From NCBI GenBank assembly GCA_905147135.1, contig LR990042.1, positions 8,361,545 through 8,425,544 on the forward strand: 64,000 nt of DNA, in the 5' to 3' direction. Below the pieces are notes generated by a model. It worked only from the letters and a program-made list of their open reading frames with translations. It ran no database searches and had not been told where the DNA came from. Positions within the stretch are counted from its first letter, which is position 1, and each line of letters starts with the position of its first letter. Below are positions 1 to 11,002 of the stretch, one piece after another. Source of the stretch: Blastobasis lacticolella. Lineage: Eukaryota > Arthropoda > Insecta > Lepidoptera > Blastobasidae. The position numbers and the translations under genes are program-made.

Positions 1-369
1 AGAGGCCGCTAGGTCTTTTTCCGAACGTCATTATTGTAATTTCACAATCGGGACATGTTAGTTTCTTTTTCCGTCACGTTCCTTCTTATCCATGTCCCAT
101 TGTTGGCGACATTCGAATTCTGTCATAGAATACTACACCCTTCCGGTGTTGCTACATAAAAAGCAGAACTAGCGCCACCATTGCCCTTGACCTCTGTCTC
201 CGGTTAAGCTTAACATGTAAGTTGCGCTAAGCTGTATTATTTTTAATAATTATTATCCGGTCAAAATACTCGTATTAGAGCTACTGTCTCTGAATGCAAC
301 GACTACGTTATCTGTTACAAATAAACATAATAACTAACTAACTAAGATAATAAAGAGATAGTTGATGAT

Positions 370-703
370 GGGAGCGTCTGTGACCGAGTGGTTAAGCTAT
401 CCGTCTTGTAAGCGAGAGGTACCGGGTTCGAGAACCACTACGGCCATGTACCAATGACTCTTTTCTGAGTTAGTTGAATGCTAACCGATGCTCTTACGGT
501 GATGAAACTGCACATTCAAGCGATTGAATATGTAACCAAGATCCATTCTGGTCAGGTTACCCTGGTAGCAGGGTCACAAAGGTCTGATGTTAGTCGCTCC
601 ACTCTTATTAATTGATATGCCAAATCCTGGATCATGGTCGAGACCCCGGGCCCTAGTGCGCGAGAGCACAACCGGGACATTAATGGCAAGACGATGATGA
701 TGA
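370..703 (+). mobile_element. tRNA-derived SINE (family A, Ser/Leu-like head)
   Basis: The element opens with a tRNA-like head. An A-box-like TGACCGAGTGGTTAAGC lies near 381 and a B-box-like GGTTCGAGAACC near 424. A body and a GATGATGATGA tail follow. Related copies or fragments occur at 7478-7806, 33702-33952, 40505-40600 (reverse) and 55281-55450 (reverse), all sharing body words such as GGGTCACA, CAAATCCTGGATCATG and CAACCGGGACATTAA. The flanking 1-369 has no coding sequence I can support. It contains an AATAAACATAATAA stretch near 321 and could be an old LTR end, but I could not define its limits. Confidence 0.75.
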
Positions 704-3025
704 GGTATGATAAATGTTATACGAGTATGTTCAAGAAAAGAAAAAAGTAAAAATAAAAATCTGGTTTGTCAGTTCTCCTTCTAACAAAATATGCATTTAT
801 GAGGTGGCGATACGGCGCTCTACCTACTACGTCACCTGCTTCACAAAGTTACAGTACAAATCTACAAAAATGCATGGGGCTTCGTAATGAACGCCTAAAT
901 TATTATTAAATTGTCAATGTGTCTGTATATCTTAATGTATTTTATTTTATTTATGTAGTGATTCAATTGATTTATATTATGAATTCATTTATATATTTTT
1001 TTTTGTTATTAAATATTAATTATGTTTTTAAATGTTAAATGTAAACGTTTTGGATTCTGTCTGTAAGTTTGCATTTATTTTAAATAAATAAATAAATAAA
1101 ATAAAATAAAATACTATTAAATATGAGGGATTGCTACGAATATGAATGAAACACCCGTAGCGAATTACAGTTTCATAGAACAGACATCAACGCGCTCTAT
1201 GTGTAATTTGTAATTAGTACTTTTTTCTTTTCATTGTCACAGCCGCAACTGTGGGCTAAAGCATATTAGTTTCACACTTTATTGGTGTTTACTATACTCT
1301 CATTTTTTAACTATAAAATACTGAGGCTGAATACGACATGATCATTGGTTAATTCAAATTAAGTACGCTACGGCGGTTTTCACGGCGTGGATTGATTGGT
1401 GGTGGTTGATGTGAACACCGGCTTGTAACCAATAAGAAAGGCGCACGTTATTCCAGTACTTTATAGTTAAAAAAATAGATTATAGTTACAAACAAGTATA
1501 ACATTTGCTAGGGTGAGCTTTATCGCAAAAAAAATACAATATGATCTTTGTATTTTGTTTTTTATTGTTACCTAATTAGAAGACTTTATTTTAAACAAAA
1601 TGTTCTAATAACGTAATAATATTATTTCTAAATACCGAAGTAAGTCTTCATTGTTTATTTAGTTTTTGTATAGATGATTATTAGATAATGATAGATTTTG
1701 AATAAATTTATGGAATATTTACATTCCACAAATCTATTATGAAATAAAAAATTAATACGTAAATCTTGACATATAAAGTTGATGGAATTAACTGCCTACC
1801 AAGATTAGTTGCGAAAGTGACATAAGTGCGAATCATGAACTTACTTATTTGCAAGTGTCACTTTATACGCCGGACTTAATTATCTCAACTTCGCACATGT
1901 AATCCTTTAAGAGCATTTGCAATGGATAGAGTAGCCTTGCGGGCAAATTAGAATAAATTAAGGTTCCATTTGAAGTAGCATTCTTACTTCGATTTTATTT
2001 AATTAAATGGTCTTTTCAGATTTTGTGATAGTTAATTTATTTACTGTCTACGTTAGGAAAATTTTATACATATTAGGAAAATTCGAATTGGTTATTTCGG
2101 TCGACAATATTGGAGCGTCCAACCAGCTCGCCATCACTTTGAGCAGACTGTTGGTTTATGTTCCAATTAATGCCCTTACTACGAAAGTTTGTTGCTTCGT
2201 GTTATAAGCATGTTATTTACCTATAAAAGTAATATAAATTAGACAAAACTATTTTTTACGCTTAGTAGTTTATAAGAGTAGGAGTAACTATATTAGATAG
2301 GTAGAGTATAGGATGTGATTACCTTTTTTGTCCGGCATTAAACAAAAAAAATTGTTTGCTTAAGGAGGCACACGGACGGACAATCCACCTGAAAGTGGCA
2401 ACCGTAGTCCACGACATCTGCAACCTAAGGGGGAGTGGATGCGTTGACATGCATTTCGGATCTCTGTAAACATTAAACTTTCAGGCGGGACCCTATTATT
2501 TCCCCGGAATAAAAAGTAGCCTATGTCATTCGGAACGTAGCTTCCTATAAGAAACTGAAATTTTAAAATTGCTACGTTAGTTTTTGAGAATATTCACTAC
2601 AAACAAAAAAAAACAATAATTCAAATATTTTCTTTATAATATTAGTATAGATAAACTGTTCAGTAAATAAATAAAGAACGTGATATACCTACACACTTGC
2701 TGCTAGTGTATTAAACAAAATACTATGATAATAAATATTATTCCAAACATTTCTAACACGGCATAAACGTAGGTACACCGCCTCAGGCATTATGTCAAAA
2801 TTATGGTCTATCGAATATGAGAAACGGTCCAATTAGTCCTTAACTCCGACTGAGATAAACATTCAGCGATTTATTTACATATTACGTATACGTAAACAGT
2901 GTTATTATCAAAACAGTGGCTTTATCCTTTGCCTACGCGCGGGGCGGCGACGCACGCGCAGCCGCGCCCACCGGCCGCGCCGTGAATGTAAAAAGTATTA
3001 CCAGATCTTACACATGTGATCTCGG
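704..3025. other. Intergenic AT-rich stretch upstream of the cuticle gene
   Basis: No exon could be supported here. It holds an AAAT-type microsatellite (about 1080-1112), a short piece resembling the CACCTGATGGAAAGTGG repeat family (about 2362-2440), and a GC-rich patch (2930-2985) just upstream of the cuticle gene promoter. The rest is AT-rich sequence without recognised structure. Confidence 0.5.
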
Positions 3026-3060
3026 TATATAAGACTTTGCAGGCCCACGTTGCTCTCATT
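3026..3060 (+). promoter_or_regulatory. Core promoter of the RR-2 cuticle gene (TATA + initiator)
   Basis: TATATAAG lies at 3026-3033. An arthropod-type initiator TCATT lies at 3056-3060, putting +1 at about A3058, some 32 bp from the TATA box. That is canonical spacing. The start codon follows at 3140, giving a 5' UTR of about 80 nt. TATA-driven promoters with a tiny first coding exon are typical of insect cuticular protein genes. The TSS is inferred from sequence only. Confidence 0.7.
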
Positions 3061-3139
3061 TCGACTTACGTTTAAGTTTGGCAGTCACATATCGGAGCAA
3101 TTTTACTTGCGGATTTGTTTAAAGGCCCTCGTTATCAGA

Positions 3140-6100
3140 ATGTTTTCGGTATGTACCCACCTAACCTGCTTATGAACAAAATGTTTCAATGAAAATCAGT
3201 GCATGACATTTATTGTTTTTTTTCCAATGTTATGGTAGTTATACAAAGTTACAGATATGTACTAAATATACCAAATTTTTATCATTTTATAATTTGTTTT
3301 CGACAACAAACCTACATTAATAAAAATAATTGCGATTTCAGATAGCCTCCCTAGTAGTCACGTTTGCGGTCGCAAACGTATTGGCTTATCACGACCCAGA
3401 CTTAAACTACCACCTGAGTCAAGTCCAGCAGGCGCAGCCCTGCGACACCGGAGCCGGCTACTCGTACCAGCCGCCGGCCGTCCAGCTGACCACGGCTGGA
3501 GTCCAACCAGCACCAGCTTACGCTCTACCACAGAACTCTTTCCTGCCTGCAGTCTCCAAGCCCGTCAACTCGTACCTGCCAGTGGCCCCTAAGCCTGTCA
3601 ACACCTACCTCCCAGTGGGGGGCTACCAGACCTCAGAATACACGTCGGGAGCGACATACGGAGCTGCTGTTCCAGCATACAACGGCGCGGTCGCTCAAGC
3701 CAATTATGCGTCAAGTCAATTATCCCAGGTACAATCTCAGAAGACAGTGCACGGATACGCCACTACAGCTGGACTGTCGACGGCCGCAGCACCTGGCAGG
3801 ATAACACCCCTCGCGACGTACGCTCAAGCACCCATCATAGCTAAAATTACTGCTGCGCCCCTAATCGCCAAATTCGCCCCGGCACCCTTGAAGACAACTT
3901 TCGTATCTCAGACTTTGGGTGCCCAAGGATCATACGGCTCACAATCGTTGAACTCGTACAGCACATCGTCTGGTGGACCGGTCGTGACACAAGTATATGC
4001 TGCACCGTCCGCTCAATACGCCACCTCGCCTGCCTTAAGGATTCCTGTTCAACAGTCGAGATACACCCAAACACCTGCACAAGTCAACCACTACAGTCAA
4101 GCGTCAGCGATATCGGCACTTACCCCCGTAGCTCAAGTTCCGGGGTACAAGTCTGCAGCTCAGTACGCTACATCTACGGTGCACGTTTCGGCACCCAGTG
4201 CTCAGTACGGTGCTCCAGCGGCACAATACGGCGCTCCAGCGGTGCAGTACGGTGCTCCAGCGACACAATACGGCGCCCCCGCGGTGCAGTACGGTGCTCC
4301 AACGACACAATACGGCGCCCCCGCGGTGCAGTACGGTGCTCCAGCCGTCCAGTACTCCGCTCCAGCCGTCCAATACTCCACTCCAGCCGTCCAATACTCC
4401 GCTCCAGCTGTCCAACAATACCGTGCACCAGTCGTAGCTCAGTACCAAGCTCCTGTCCAGCAGTACGCAGTGCCGCAGTACTCAGCAGCAGCGGTGCAAA
4501 CCGCGCGTTATTCGGGCGCGTCTTCGGGAGCGCAATATGCTTCAGTGGGGCACGTCGCAGCCGCGCCGGCCGTGCAACTCGGCGGCCAGGTGGCGGTGGC
4601 GGCCCACGCCGCGGGCCCAGTGAAGAACGTACACACAGACTTCTTGGAGAATTATGTGAGTAACAAAGACAGTTTTCTAACAAATACCTAACTAAAAGTC
4701 GAGCAACTATTTTGTTTACTATTCCATAAGATATAGTTTAGCAAGAAATAATTAAGGAATTACAGGTATTGGCCATAAATAATGTACATCGGCTAGTTTC
4801 GGCTTCGTATTTACTCACAAGCGTGTGACAGAGACGGCGCTCTACGAAGCCGACCTAGCCGATGTAAATTATTTACGGCCGATACCTGTAGGTACATAAT
4901 AAAATTATTATTTATCTATGATTTAAATAAACATTTATGGGCATATAGCATCGTATTGGAGATATTAAAAGCAAAAAACAATAATTAACCTAGTTCATAA
5001 AACTGTCTAAAACAGACCTAGACTTTCTAGATTTTTTAGAATTTGATGACAACATTCGTTTAAAAATGGACGAAAAAGTGTGCCTAACATCCTAGATTTG
5101 GTTAGAATACTCGATCCTAACACAAGACAAGAAAGCTAGTACCTAAATCAGTTAGACGTGTTAATAATACAGGCCATACAGGCACTACTTGAGTCATATT
5201 GTGACTAATGTATAGGTAGATACAAATAGTCCTAGGTACTACTATTCATTGTAGATTTTGAAACAAACTTCATATAAATCGTCACACCAAAAACGTATCG
5301 AGGTAAAAAGAATCATACCCGTGGTGACAAACCCGAAATGTGTGACGATTTACGTGTACCAGTCCTTGTCCTCACTGAAGCTAAAGGCAAAGATAAAATA
5401 TATAATTAAAACAATAAACTAACCTACTTACTATAGATACTATAGTATACCTATAGGTAAACGGTGGCGGTGTCATATCGTCCATATTCTTAAACGGCAT
5501 GTATGAATTGCTCCACATCCCTGCAAGCCACGTTACGCGTTCCAATTAGGCTGCGGGCCATCCAAACTTGATCACCGACTTATTAGACACTTGCACGTAA
5601 GAAATCGCAAACGCTGATCACCTGATTGCAGTTGTGCAACTTCGAAAACATATATCGATATGTCATTTCTAACAGTACATAATAAAAAAGTAGAGTCGGT
5701 GATTTGTCAATTCGCACTTGAGTTTTTTGATGATTCATCACCGTAATGTCCAAATTACAAAACTACTGACCTTCTTTCGATGCGGTGTAGTGATTTAGTT
5801 CAATGAAAATGGGTGGATGATTTACTATATTGAATATTGTACGTTGTATCTAGTTTAGTTTTTGCAAAGTTTGAACCTAGTGGTTGTCTGGAAGAGATCA
5901 CTTTTAGCGATAATACCGCCTTTGTACTATATTGTCTTACTGTAACTATGTTCTACTGTCCTTGTATGTACAACAAAGAGTTATAAATATAAATAAATAA
6001 ACCTATTTGAGTACCTATCGTAGTGGCTACCACTTGCCACTAGCCTTGCTTTGTAGACCGATGCAGCACCGGTCTAGGTGTTCCATCATCAATTCCTACT

Positions 6101-9100
6101 GTTTATATGCTTAACTATGAATGTGCCCATGGGAATAGAGAATTCAAAGAATTATTTATTCACAGTTGCTTTTATAAAACACTTTCTAAGTTCGGTATCA
6201 GTTTAAATCCAAACTCGAAATCTCACGATAGCAGATTACAAAACTCAAAACAGGGTACGCATCAATGCGTACCAAAATGTACACAATCGCCTAACTTTCG
6301 CGCGAGTATTGTGCAAACTTTCCATTAACCCACTCTGGTATTGCCACTTACATATCCTTTGGCTGACATCAGCTTGTAAGCCTCTTGGTTCTCTTATCTT
6401 TCATTCGAATGCATACAAAATGCTTATTCAAGGCTGCATGACGACGTTACCTACCTACTGCTTTATAACTTTCTCAAAATTGTATTTTATTCGGTCTTGA
6501 GATAATTAGATAATTGATAGCATGATTATTAGTAAAAAATTAATAGATAGAAATTAGAAAGGCACCGAAAGACAAAATTTCAAGACATCACCCACCTGAA
6601 AATTAATAGGATACAGCAGAATATAGATCCTCCTTCTAGCTGAAAATGGTTAAAAATGTTAAGTTGGTGGGAGCGACCCGACATTTACATTTCTGCCTTC
6701 TGAATTTGAATGGTATGTTGGTACCTATCTTAATAATAATTGTCCATAATCCTTATCTTGGGATTTATCCGTAAAATTTTGTTTGTGCCATGGACGTAAA
6801 AACAAGCGCCCGCGCCACTCCCATTCCACAAAAGTTATACCTAAAATACAAAAGCGCTCGACCTTTAACCTTATACCGTCATCCAAATCAAATCCCACTG
6901 AAATACAACTCTAGTAAAATACATCTCTAGTACCTACTCCACCTGTGGTAGCTATGTACGTGGAAAGTTAAGTAATTTCTATACCTTAAAAAATTTGTTT
7001 AATTGTGGTTGTACTAAAACATTTGTAACTATTAGGATTTCGTCAATAACGTATCCGTAACAATCGCGTTTTGTTGTAGGGCATTTGTATAAATTACAAG
7101 CAAGAATGTAACAATACGAGTAATAAATTATACGAATGTTGGTAATATTAAAAATAATAGAATACAAACAAACCAACATCAACATTACATTACTGTAATT
7201 TGCTATGCCTACCAAACAATGATAATGCTATTCCATTCTCTTACTTTCGTTGAATCTTCTCACGCGCAATATTTTTAACGAACTACATATGAACTAATTT
7301 CAACGCTCTAATAACTCAAGTTGGGTAGATATGGGATTATCGTCACTATGGTGCTTTTGCAAGAGATAAATAAGATTTTAAATTACTAGAATTTTTTTAT
7401 GTCAAGCTATACCTAGACGAGGTATGGCGGCATCGGGATCGAATCCCAATGCCGCCAAACAGGCAAGAGGGAGAACTATCAATAACATTATTTCGTTATA
7501 CACATTATAGCGTCGGTGATGGCCTATTGGTTATGAGGTTCGACTTGTACCCCGAGGTACCGGGTTCGAACGCCAGTGCCGCCATGTAGCAATAATTCTT
7601 TTCTGAGTTATGTACATATAGGTACATAGTTGAACACTAACCGATGCTCTTACGGTGAGGAAAAATCGTGATGAAAGATCATTCAGTCGCCTGAATGTGC
7701 TGGGGCACTGGCGTTCGAATCCGGTACCTCGTGGTAAGAGTATGACCTCTTAACCATTAGGCCATCACCGACGCTATAATGTATATAACGAAATAATGTT
7801 ATTGATGAAATGAATGATGCTTTAATAAACGCACGTTCATCATCAGCCTACACTAGTCCACTGCTGGACGAAGGCCTCCCCCAGCAGAGCGCTAATACAC
7901 CCTGCCTCGGCTTGTCGCGTCCAGCATCCAGCTGTAGCCTTTCGCAAAACGTCACTCCACCTAACTGGTGGGCGTCCCACACTACAGTTGGCGAGTCGCA
8001 GTTTCCACTCAAGAACTCCACGTACACTGCAGAGTGAATGGGCCCCCTACCGTATATCTAATGTATGTGTTAATGAGCTTAAACCTAAATTTTTATTTAC
8101 CCTACAGGACGCCCACCCTCGCTACGCGTACGAGTACCGCGTGAACGACCCCCACACCGGCGACATCAAACACCAGAAGGAGGAGCGCGACGGTGAGGTG
8201 GTCAAAGGTAAGCATTGTTGACTCCATGGCTTTTTATCTTATGCATGCATTGCACCCCCACGAATATCTAACGCCCACGGATATAATACAGGCTTTTGAC
8301 CCAAAGAACATAGTTAACTAAGGGACGATTGTTCAATCCTCAGATAAAGTTTATTTGCCAGATAAAGTAATACATCGCTAAATTAAAACAAACTATAATC
8401 CTTTACAATAATGAAGTAATTATACAATTTTATTTTAGTCGCATAATAACTTATCAGACTGATATGTTTTATCGGCCCTAAAACATGTAAGTAGTATCTA
8501 TTGAATTAAACATGTACCTATCCCAGAAAAATAATACTAACGCATTAAGGACGTGGTTTTCAAATGTTTTAATTACCTAAGTTATCGACGATACCTACGA
8601 TTGTATTCTCTTTTGGTTTTAGCTCAAAATAATTTGAATGAACTTTTTCTGCTTTTTCTTTCCGCTAAACTATACTATAAATATATTGTGTACGAGCTCT
8701 ACATTACCTACTGAAGCGCCTAGTATCAATCCTACTAATCCTGTTTCCTACTAATATTATAAATACGAAAGTTTGTAAGGATGCATGTTTGTTACTCCTT
8801 CACGCAAAAACTACAGAAAGTATTTTGATAAATTTTGGCTGTAATGTTGCTGTATAGCACATAGCTAATAATTTATCCCAAATATCAATGTGGTTTCCGC
8901 GGGAAGGGGTCCGGAACTTAAATATATTAAGTATTTAACAAAAATTAAGTATTTTACGCGAACGAAGTTGTTAGCAAAAGGTGGTATAAAATATATTTAA
9001 CGGTAGAAGATTGTGGGAGCTCTACTGAACTTTACCCTACTTTAACTGCTACAAAACAAATTTCTCCCATCCTAACAAAAGAACTTTCTAACCGCATCTC

Positions 9101-9387
9101 AATCGGACAAATATAACAAACAAGCATCCCAGAAGACGAGCCTCCCCCAATTCGATCGAGCAAATCGAACGCCCAACTAAGTACAGTAGCTCGAGTCGAG
9201 TTCATTACCAAAATGTGACCGCAACTTCCGTCGTTGGTCAATGATATAATTAACTTTGTCGCCTCTGTATCCAGGTCAGTACTCGCTGGTGGAGCCCGAC
9301 GGCTCTGTGCGGACAGTGGACTACGTCGCCGACTGGGAGACCGGTTTCCACGCAAACGTGCGCCACACACGCGACAACCGACATTAG
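3140..9387 (+). CDS. RR-2 family cuticular protein (CPR), Ala/Pro/Tyr-rich
   Basis: Secreted structural protein of the exoskeleton; its Rebers-Riddiford domain binds chitin. Four exons: 3140-3148, 3342-4655, 8108-8207, 9275-9387, all with GT-AG junctions and matching phase, giving 511 aa. Exon 1 encodes only MFS; joined to exon 2 it makes a signal peptide ([15 protein letters not shown]), a layout usual for insect cuticle genes. Residues about 20-440 are low-complexity A/P/V/Q/Y sequence with K-PVN-YLPV motifs and a perfect-period heptad array. The extended R&R consensus is split over exons 3 and 4: [16 protein letters not shown], then [17 protein letters not shown] and ADWETGF, which is RR-2 type. 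The protein ends shortly after the domain. Intron 2 is 3.45 kb and carries a MITE and a SINE inverted repeat. I chose ATG 3140 because the in-frame ATG at 3330 lies in intron 1. A candidate poly(A) signal AATAAA is at 10728-10733. Confidence 0.93.
4203..4412 (+). repeat. In-frame 21-bp tandem repeat encoding QYGAPA(V/A/T)
   Basis: About ten uninterrupted 21-bp units inside cuticle exon 2 encode seven residues each: [21 protein letters not shown] and so on, drifting to QYSAPAV and QYSTPAV in the last three. A 42-bp higher-order unit (QYGAPAV plus QYGAP-T) is visible in the middle. Regular Tyr spacing in Ala/Pro repeats is common in cuticle proteins, where Tyr can be used for cross-linking. The array also opens spurious long ORFs on both strands. 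Confidence 0.92.
4761..4890. mobile_element. Short palindromic MITE-like element in cuticle intron 2
   Basis: Arms of about 48 bp fold on each other. The left arm begins TACAGGTATTGGCC and runs through CATCGGCTAG to TTCGGCTTCGTA. The right arm ends GGCCGATACCTGTA. The central loop is about 35 bp. No ORF. The long near-perfect inverted repeat suggests a non-autonomous foldback element. Confidence 0.65.
7478..7806. mobile_element. Head-to-head inverted pair of SINE heads
   Basis: A tRNA-like head (GATGGCCTATTGGTTATGAG, then CCGGGTTCGAACGCC) on the plus strand occupies 7478-7580. A second head in opposite orientation occupies 7704-7806. The arms match for about 103 nt and include the sequence outside the tRNA-like part (AACATTATTTCGTTATA), so the flank was inverted too. 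The left copy carries the family-A body in the spacer (CTAACCGATGCTCTTACGG). Located in intron 2 of the cuticle gene. Confidence 0.7.
7833..8035 (+). mobile_element. CATCATCAGCC-type LINE/SINE 3' fragment
   Basis: Starts CATCATCAGCCTACACTAG and continues TCCACTGCTGGACGAAGGCC, a very common moth/butterfly interspersed repeat. A shorter, diverged relative lies at 49318-49430. The fragment ends about 70 bp before cuticle exon 3. The long ORFs over it come from the repeat and are not host exons. Confidence 0.6.
8735..8930 (+). repeat. Interspersed repeat containing TAATATTATAAAT-CGAAAGT
   Basis: This segment in cuticle intron 3 reads CTAATATTATAAATACGAAAG, then GTTACTCCTTCACGCAAAAACTAC, then GCGGGAAGGGGTCCGGAAC. 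The same order of words appears at 32145-32345. It matches a repeat widely seen in moth genomes. The 1.07-kb intron otherwise shows no other recognised features. Confidence 0.6.
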
Positions 9388-9855
9388 CTACGGGCAACGA
9401 GGCCTGTTGCGACACTTTCCGATAACCTGATCCAAATTGTGCCCTCGAAATTGTAAGTTACTTTTCTAGGTGGTAATGTTTATGAGGCAATCGGTTTTGG
9501 GAAACCTCTACGGCTGTAGCCCATCACTAGGAGCCTTACTGCTTAATATTGCACGGCTAGAGAGACGTTGAAGCCGTAGGTGAAATCAAAGGCAGTGGAT
9601 ATTTACCCAACTCTATCGTTTAGGTATCTTAGGTCTAGTTCCTCAGCCTCAGCTGAATTACTGGATGCACTGAAGCTGGTGCGTGTTTAACACTAGTACC
9701 AGTTACGAACCGTATGATAATGGTAGTAAATGTATGTACCGTTTTCTGCATACATTTACTTGTGCTTAGATTTAGTAATTACTAAATAGGTTTGTCAAGT
9801 CAATAGTAAAATATCCACTTTATTCTGCATCACAAGATTATACTTGACATCAACA

Positions 9856-10010
9856 GTCCGGCGCTGGACTTGCGTCCCCTCCACTTTAGTGGAAGCCTTT
9901 GCCATGATTTTCAAGCTCAGTCGGCAGGCGGGTTGAAGATCGCACTATTGGAAATACGGAATAGAAAATGCTACTGCCCATTTCCTGGTTTAAGAAGGTA
10001 ATCGATGGTC
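9856..10010 (+). mobile_element. Fragment of a GGCAGGCGGGTTGGAGATCGCA repeat
   Basis: The words GGCGCTGGACTTGCGTCCCC, GGCAGGCGGGTTGAAGATCG and AAAATGCTACTGCCCATT line up with the copies at 51165-51390 and 58272-58500. It lies in the presumed 3' UTR or intergenic space after the cuticle gene. The region 10010-10727 shows no further structure I can name. Confidence 0.55.
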
Positions 10011-10727
10011 ACGCGTCTATTAAATTTTTTGTTGCCTTTACTCCTGTCGTAATAAACCAATTACACTAAAGGTTGTCATAGTTGGTGCTATATTTTACTT
10101 CGAGACATTGAGGTGCGTCCTATAGTGACACCTCAAGGATTCTTCAGGATACTTGTTTTAATTAAAATAATGTACCTTTTTTACATACTATTGCAAATGT
10201 TATGCCGATGTGTTGCCAAAAGCTACAAAAATTGTAGATAAAAATGTTACAAATCTAATTAAATTTGTTAAAGTTATAAAATAGTTTGTATTGTATAATG
10301 CTCTTAGTAGGTAAATATAGTTTGACATTGTAAATAGTCTAAGGTAAGTTGTCTCGAACAACTGTGTAGTTTATACTTACATGGTCGTTCAGCGTAGGGA
10401 CCATCCTAACTTAGCTAACTGCGTTAGATGGGATGCTATCTACGTTAAACGACTCGTTAAGAACGTAGGTAATTTAATAACATGCCTACAAGTTGCAATA
10501 GCTACAATTCTAATGATTTTGATAACTTGCACCTTGGGGATATGCCCAAGTCGGCGCGAACTAAATCGCGGATACAAGCTTATCAAATGAATATGATATA
10601 GAAGAATATTTTTCTACAACATTTTGAATTAATTATCTTGAATCGTCAGTCAACATAGTTTTTCTGCTCCACTCCACATAGTGTAGGTATGTATTATATT
10701 ATTATCAATGTAAGTACTTAATATTTT

Positions 10728-10733
10728 AATAAA
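10728..10733 (+). terminator. Candidate poly(A) signal, cuticle gene
   Basis: AATAAA lies 1.3 kb after the stop codon. It is the clearest signal I noticed before the convergent PEX2 gene, but an earlier variant signal could be used instead. Confidence 0.35.
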
Positions 10734-10822
10734 GAGAGTTGTGCCATTCTGTAATCCTCGTGCAATGTATAATAAAGCTTATTATTGTATTAATAAAAAT
10801 GTCTATTTCATTTAAACAACAT

Positions 10823-10828
10823 TTTATT
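10823..10828 (-). terminator. Candidate poly(A) signal, PEX2
   Basis: AATAAA on the minus strand, about 175 nt after the PEX2 stop codon. It sits only 90 bp from the candidate signal of the convergent cuticle gene. Confidence 0.55.
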
Positions 10829-11002
10829 ACCATAATAATAATAATATAAATGAGAAAATACTTTAGTTTCTCTAAGTATATAAATATAATAAAAAATTTC
10901 TTTGAAATAATTGTAAGACTTATTTTATCACAGCCCCTCCTTTTTGGAAACCTTTGAACACCCTTAACCATAATAATATACAAATTGAGCTTATAAATTA
11001 AA

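Noticed and set aside
370..460. Possible tRNA-Ser/Leu gene
   Set aside because: A- and B-box-like sequences are present, but the cloverleaf does not close and the sequence continues into a SINE body found elsewhere in the window.
4104..4683. Long minus-strand and alternate-frame ORFs over the cuticle repeat
   Set aside because: They are by-products of the 21-bp repeat, which opens several frames; they have no start context, splice context or family resemblance.
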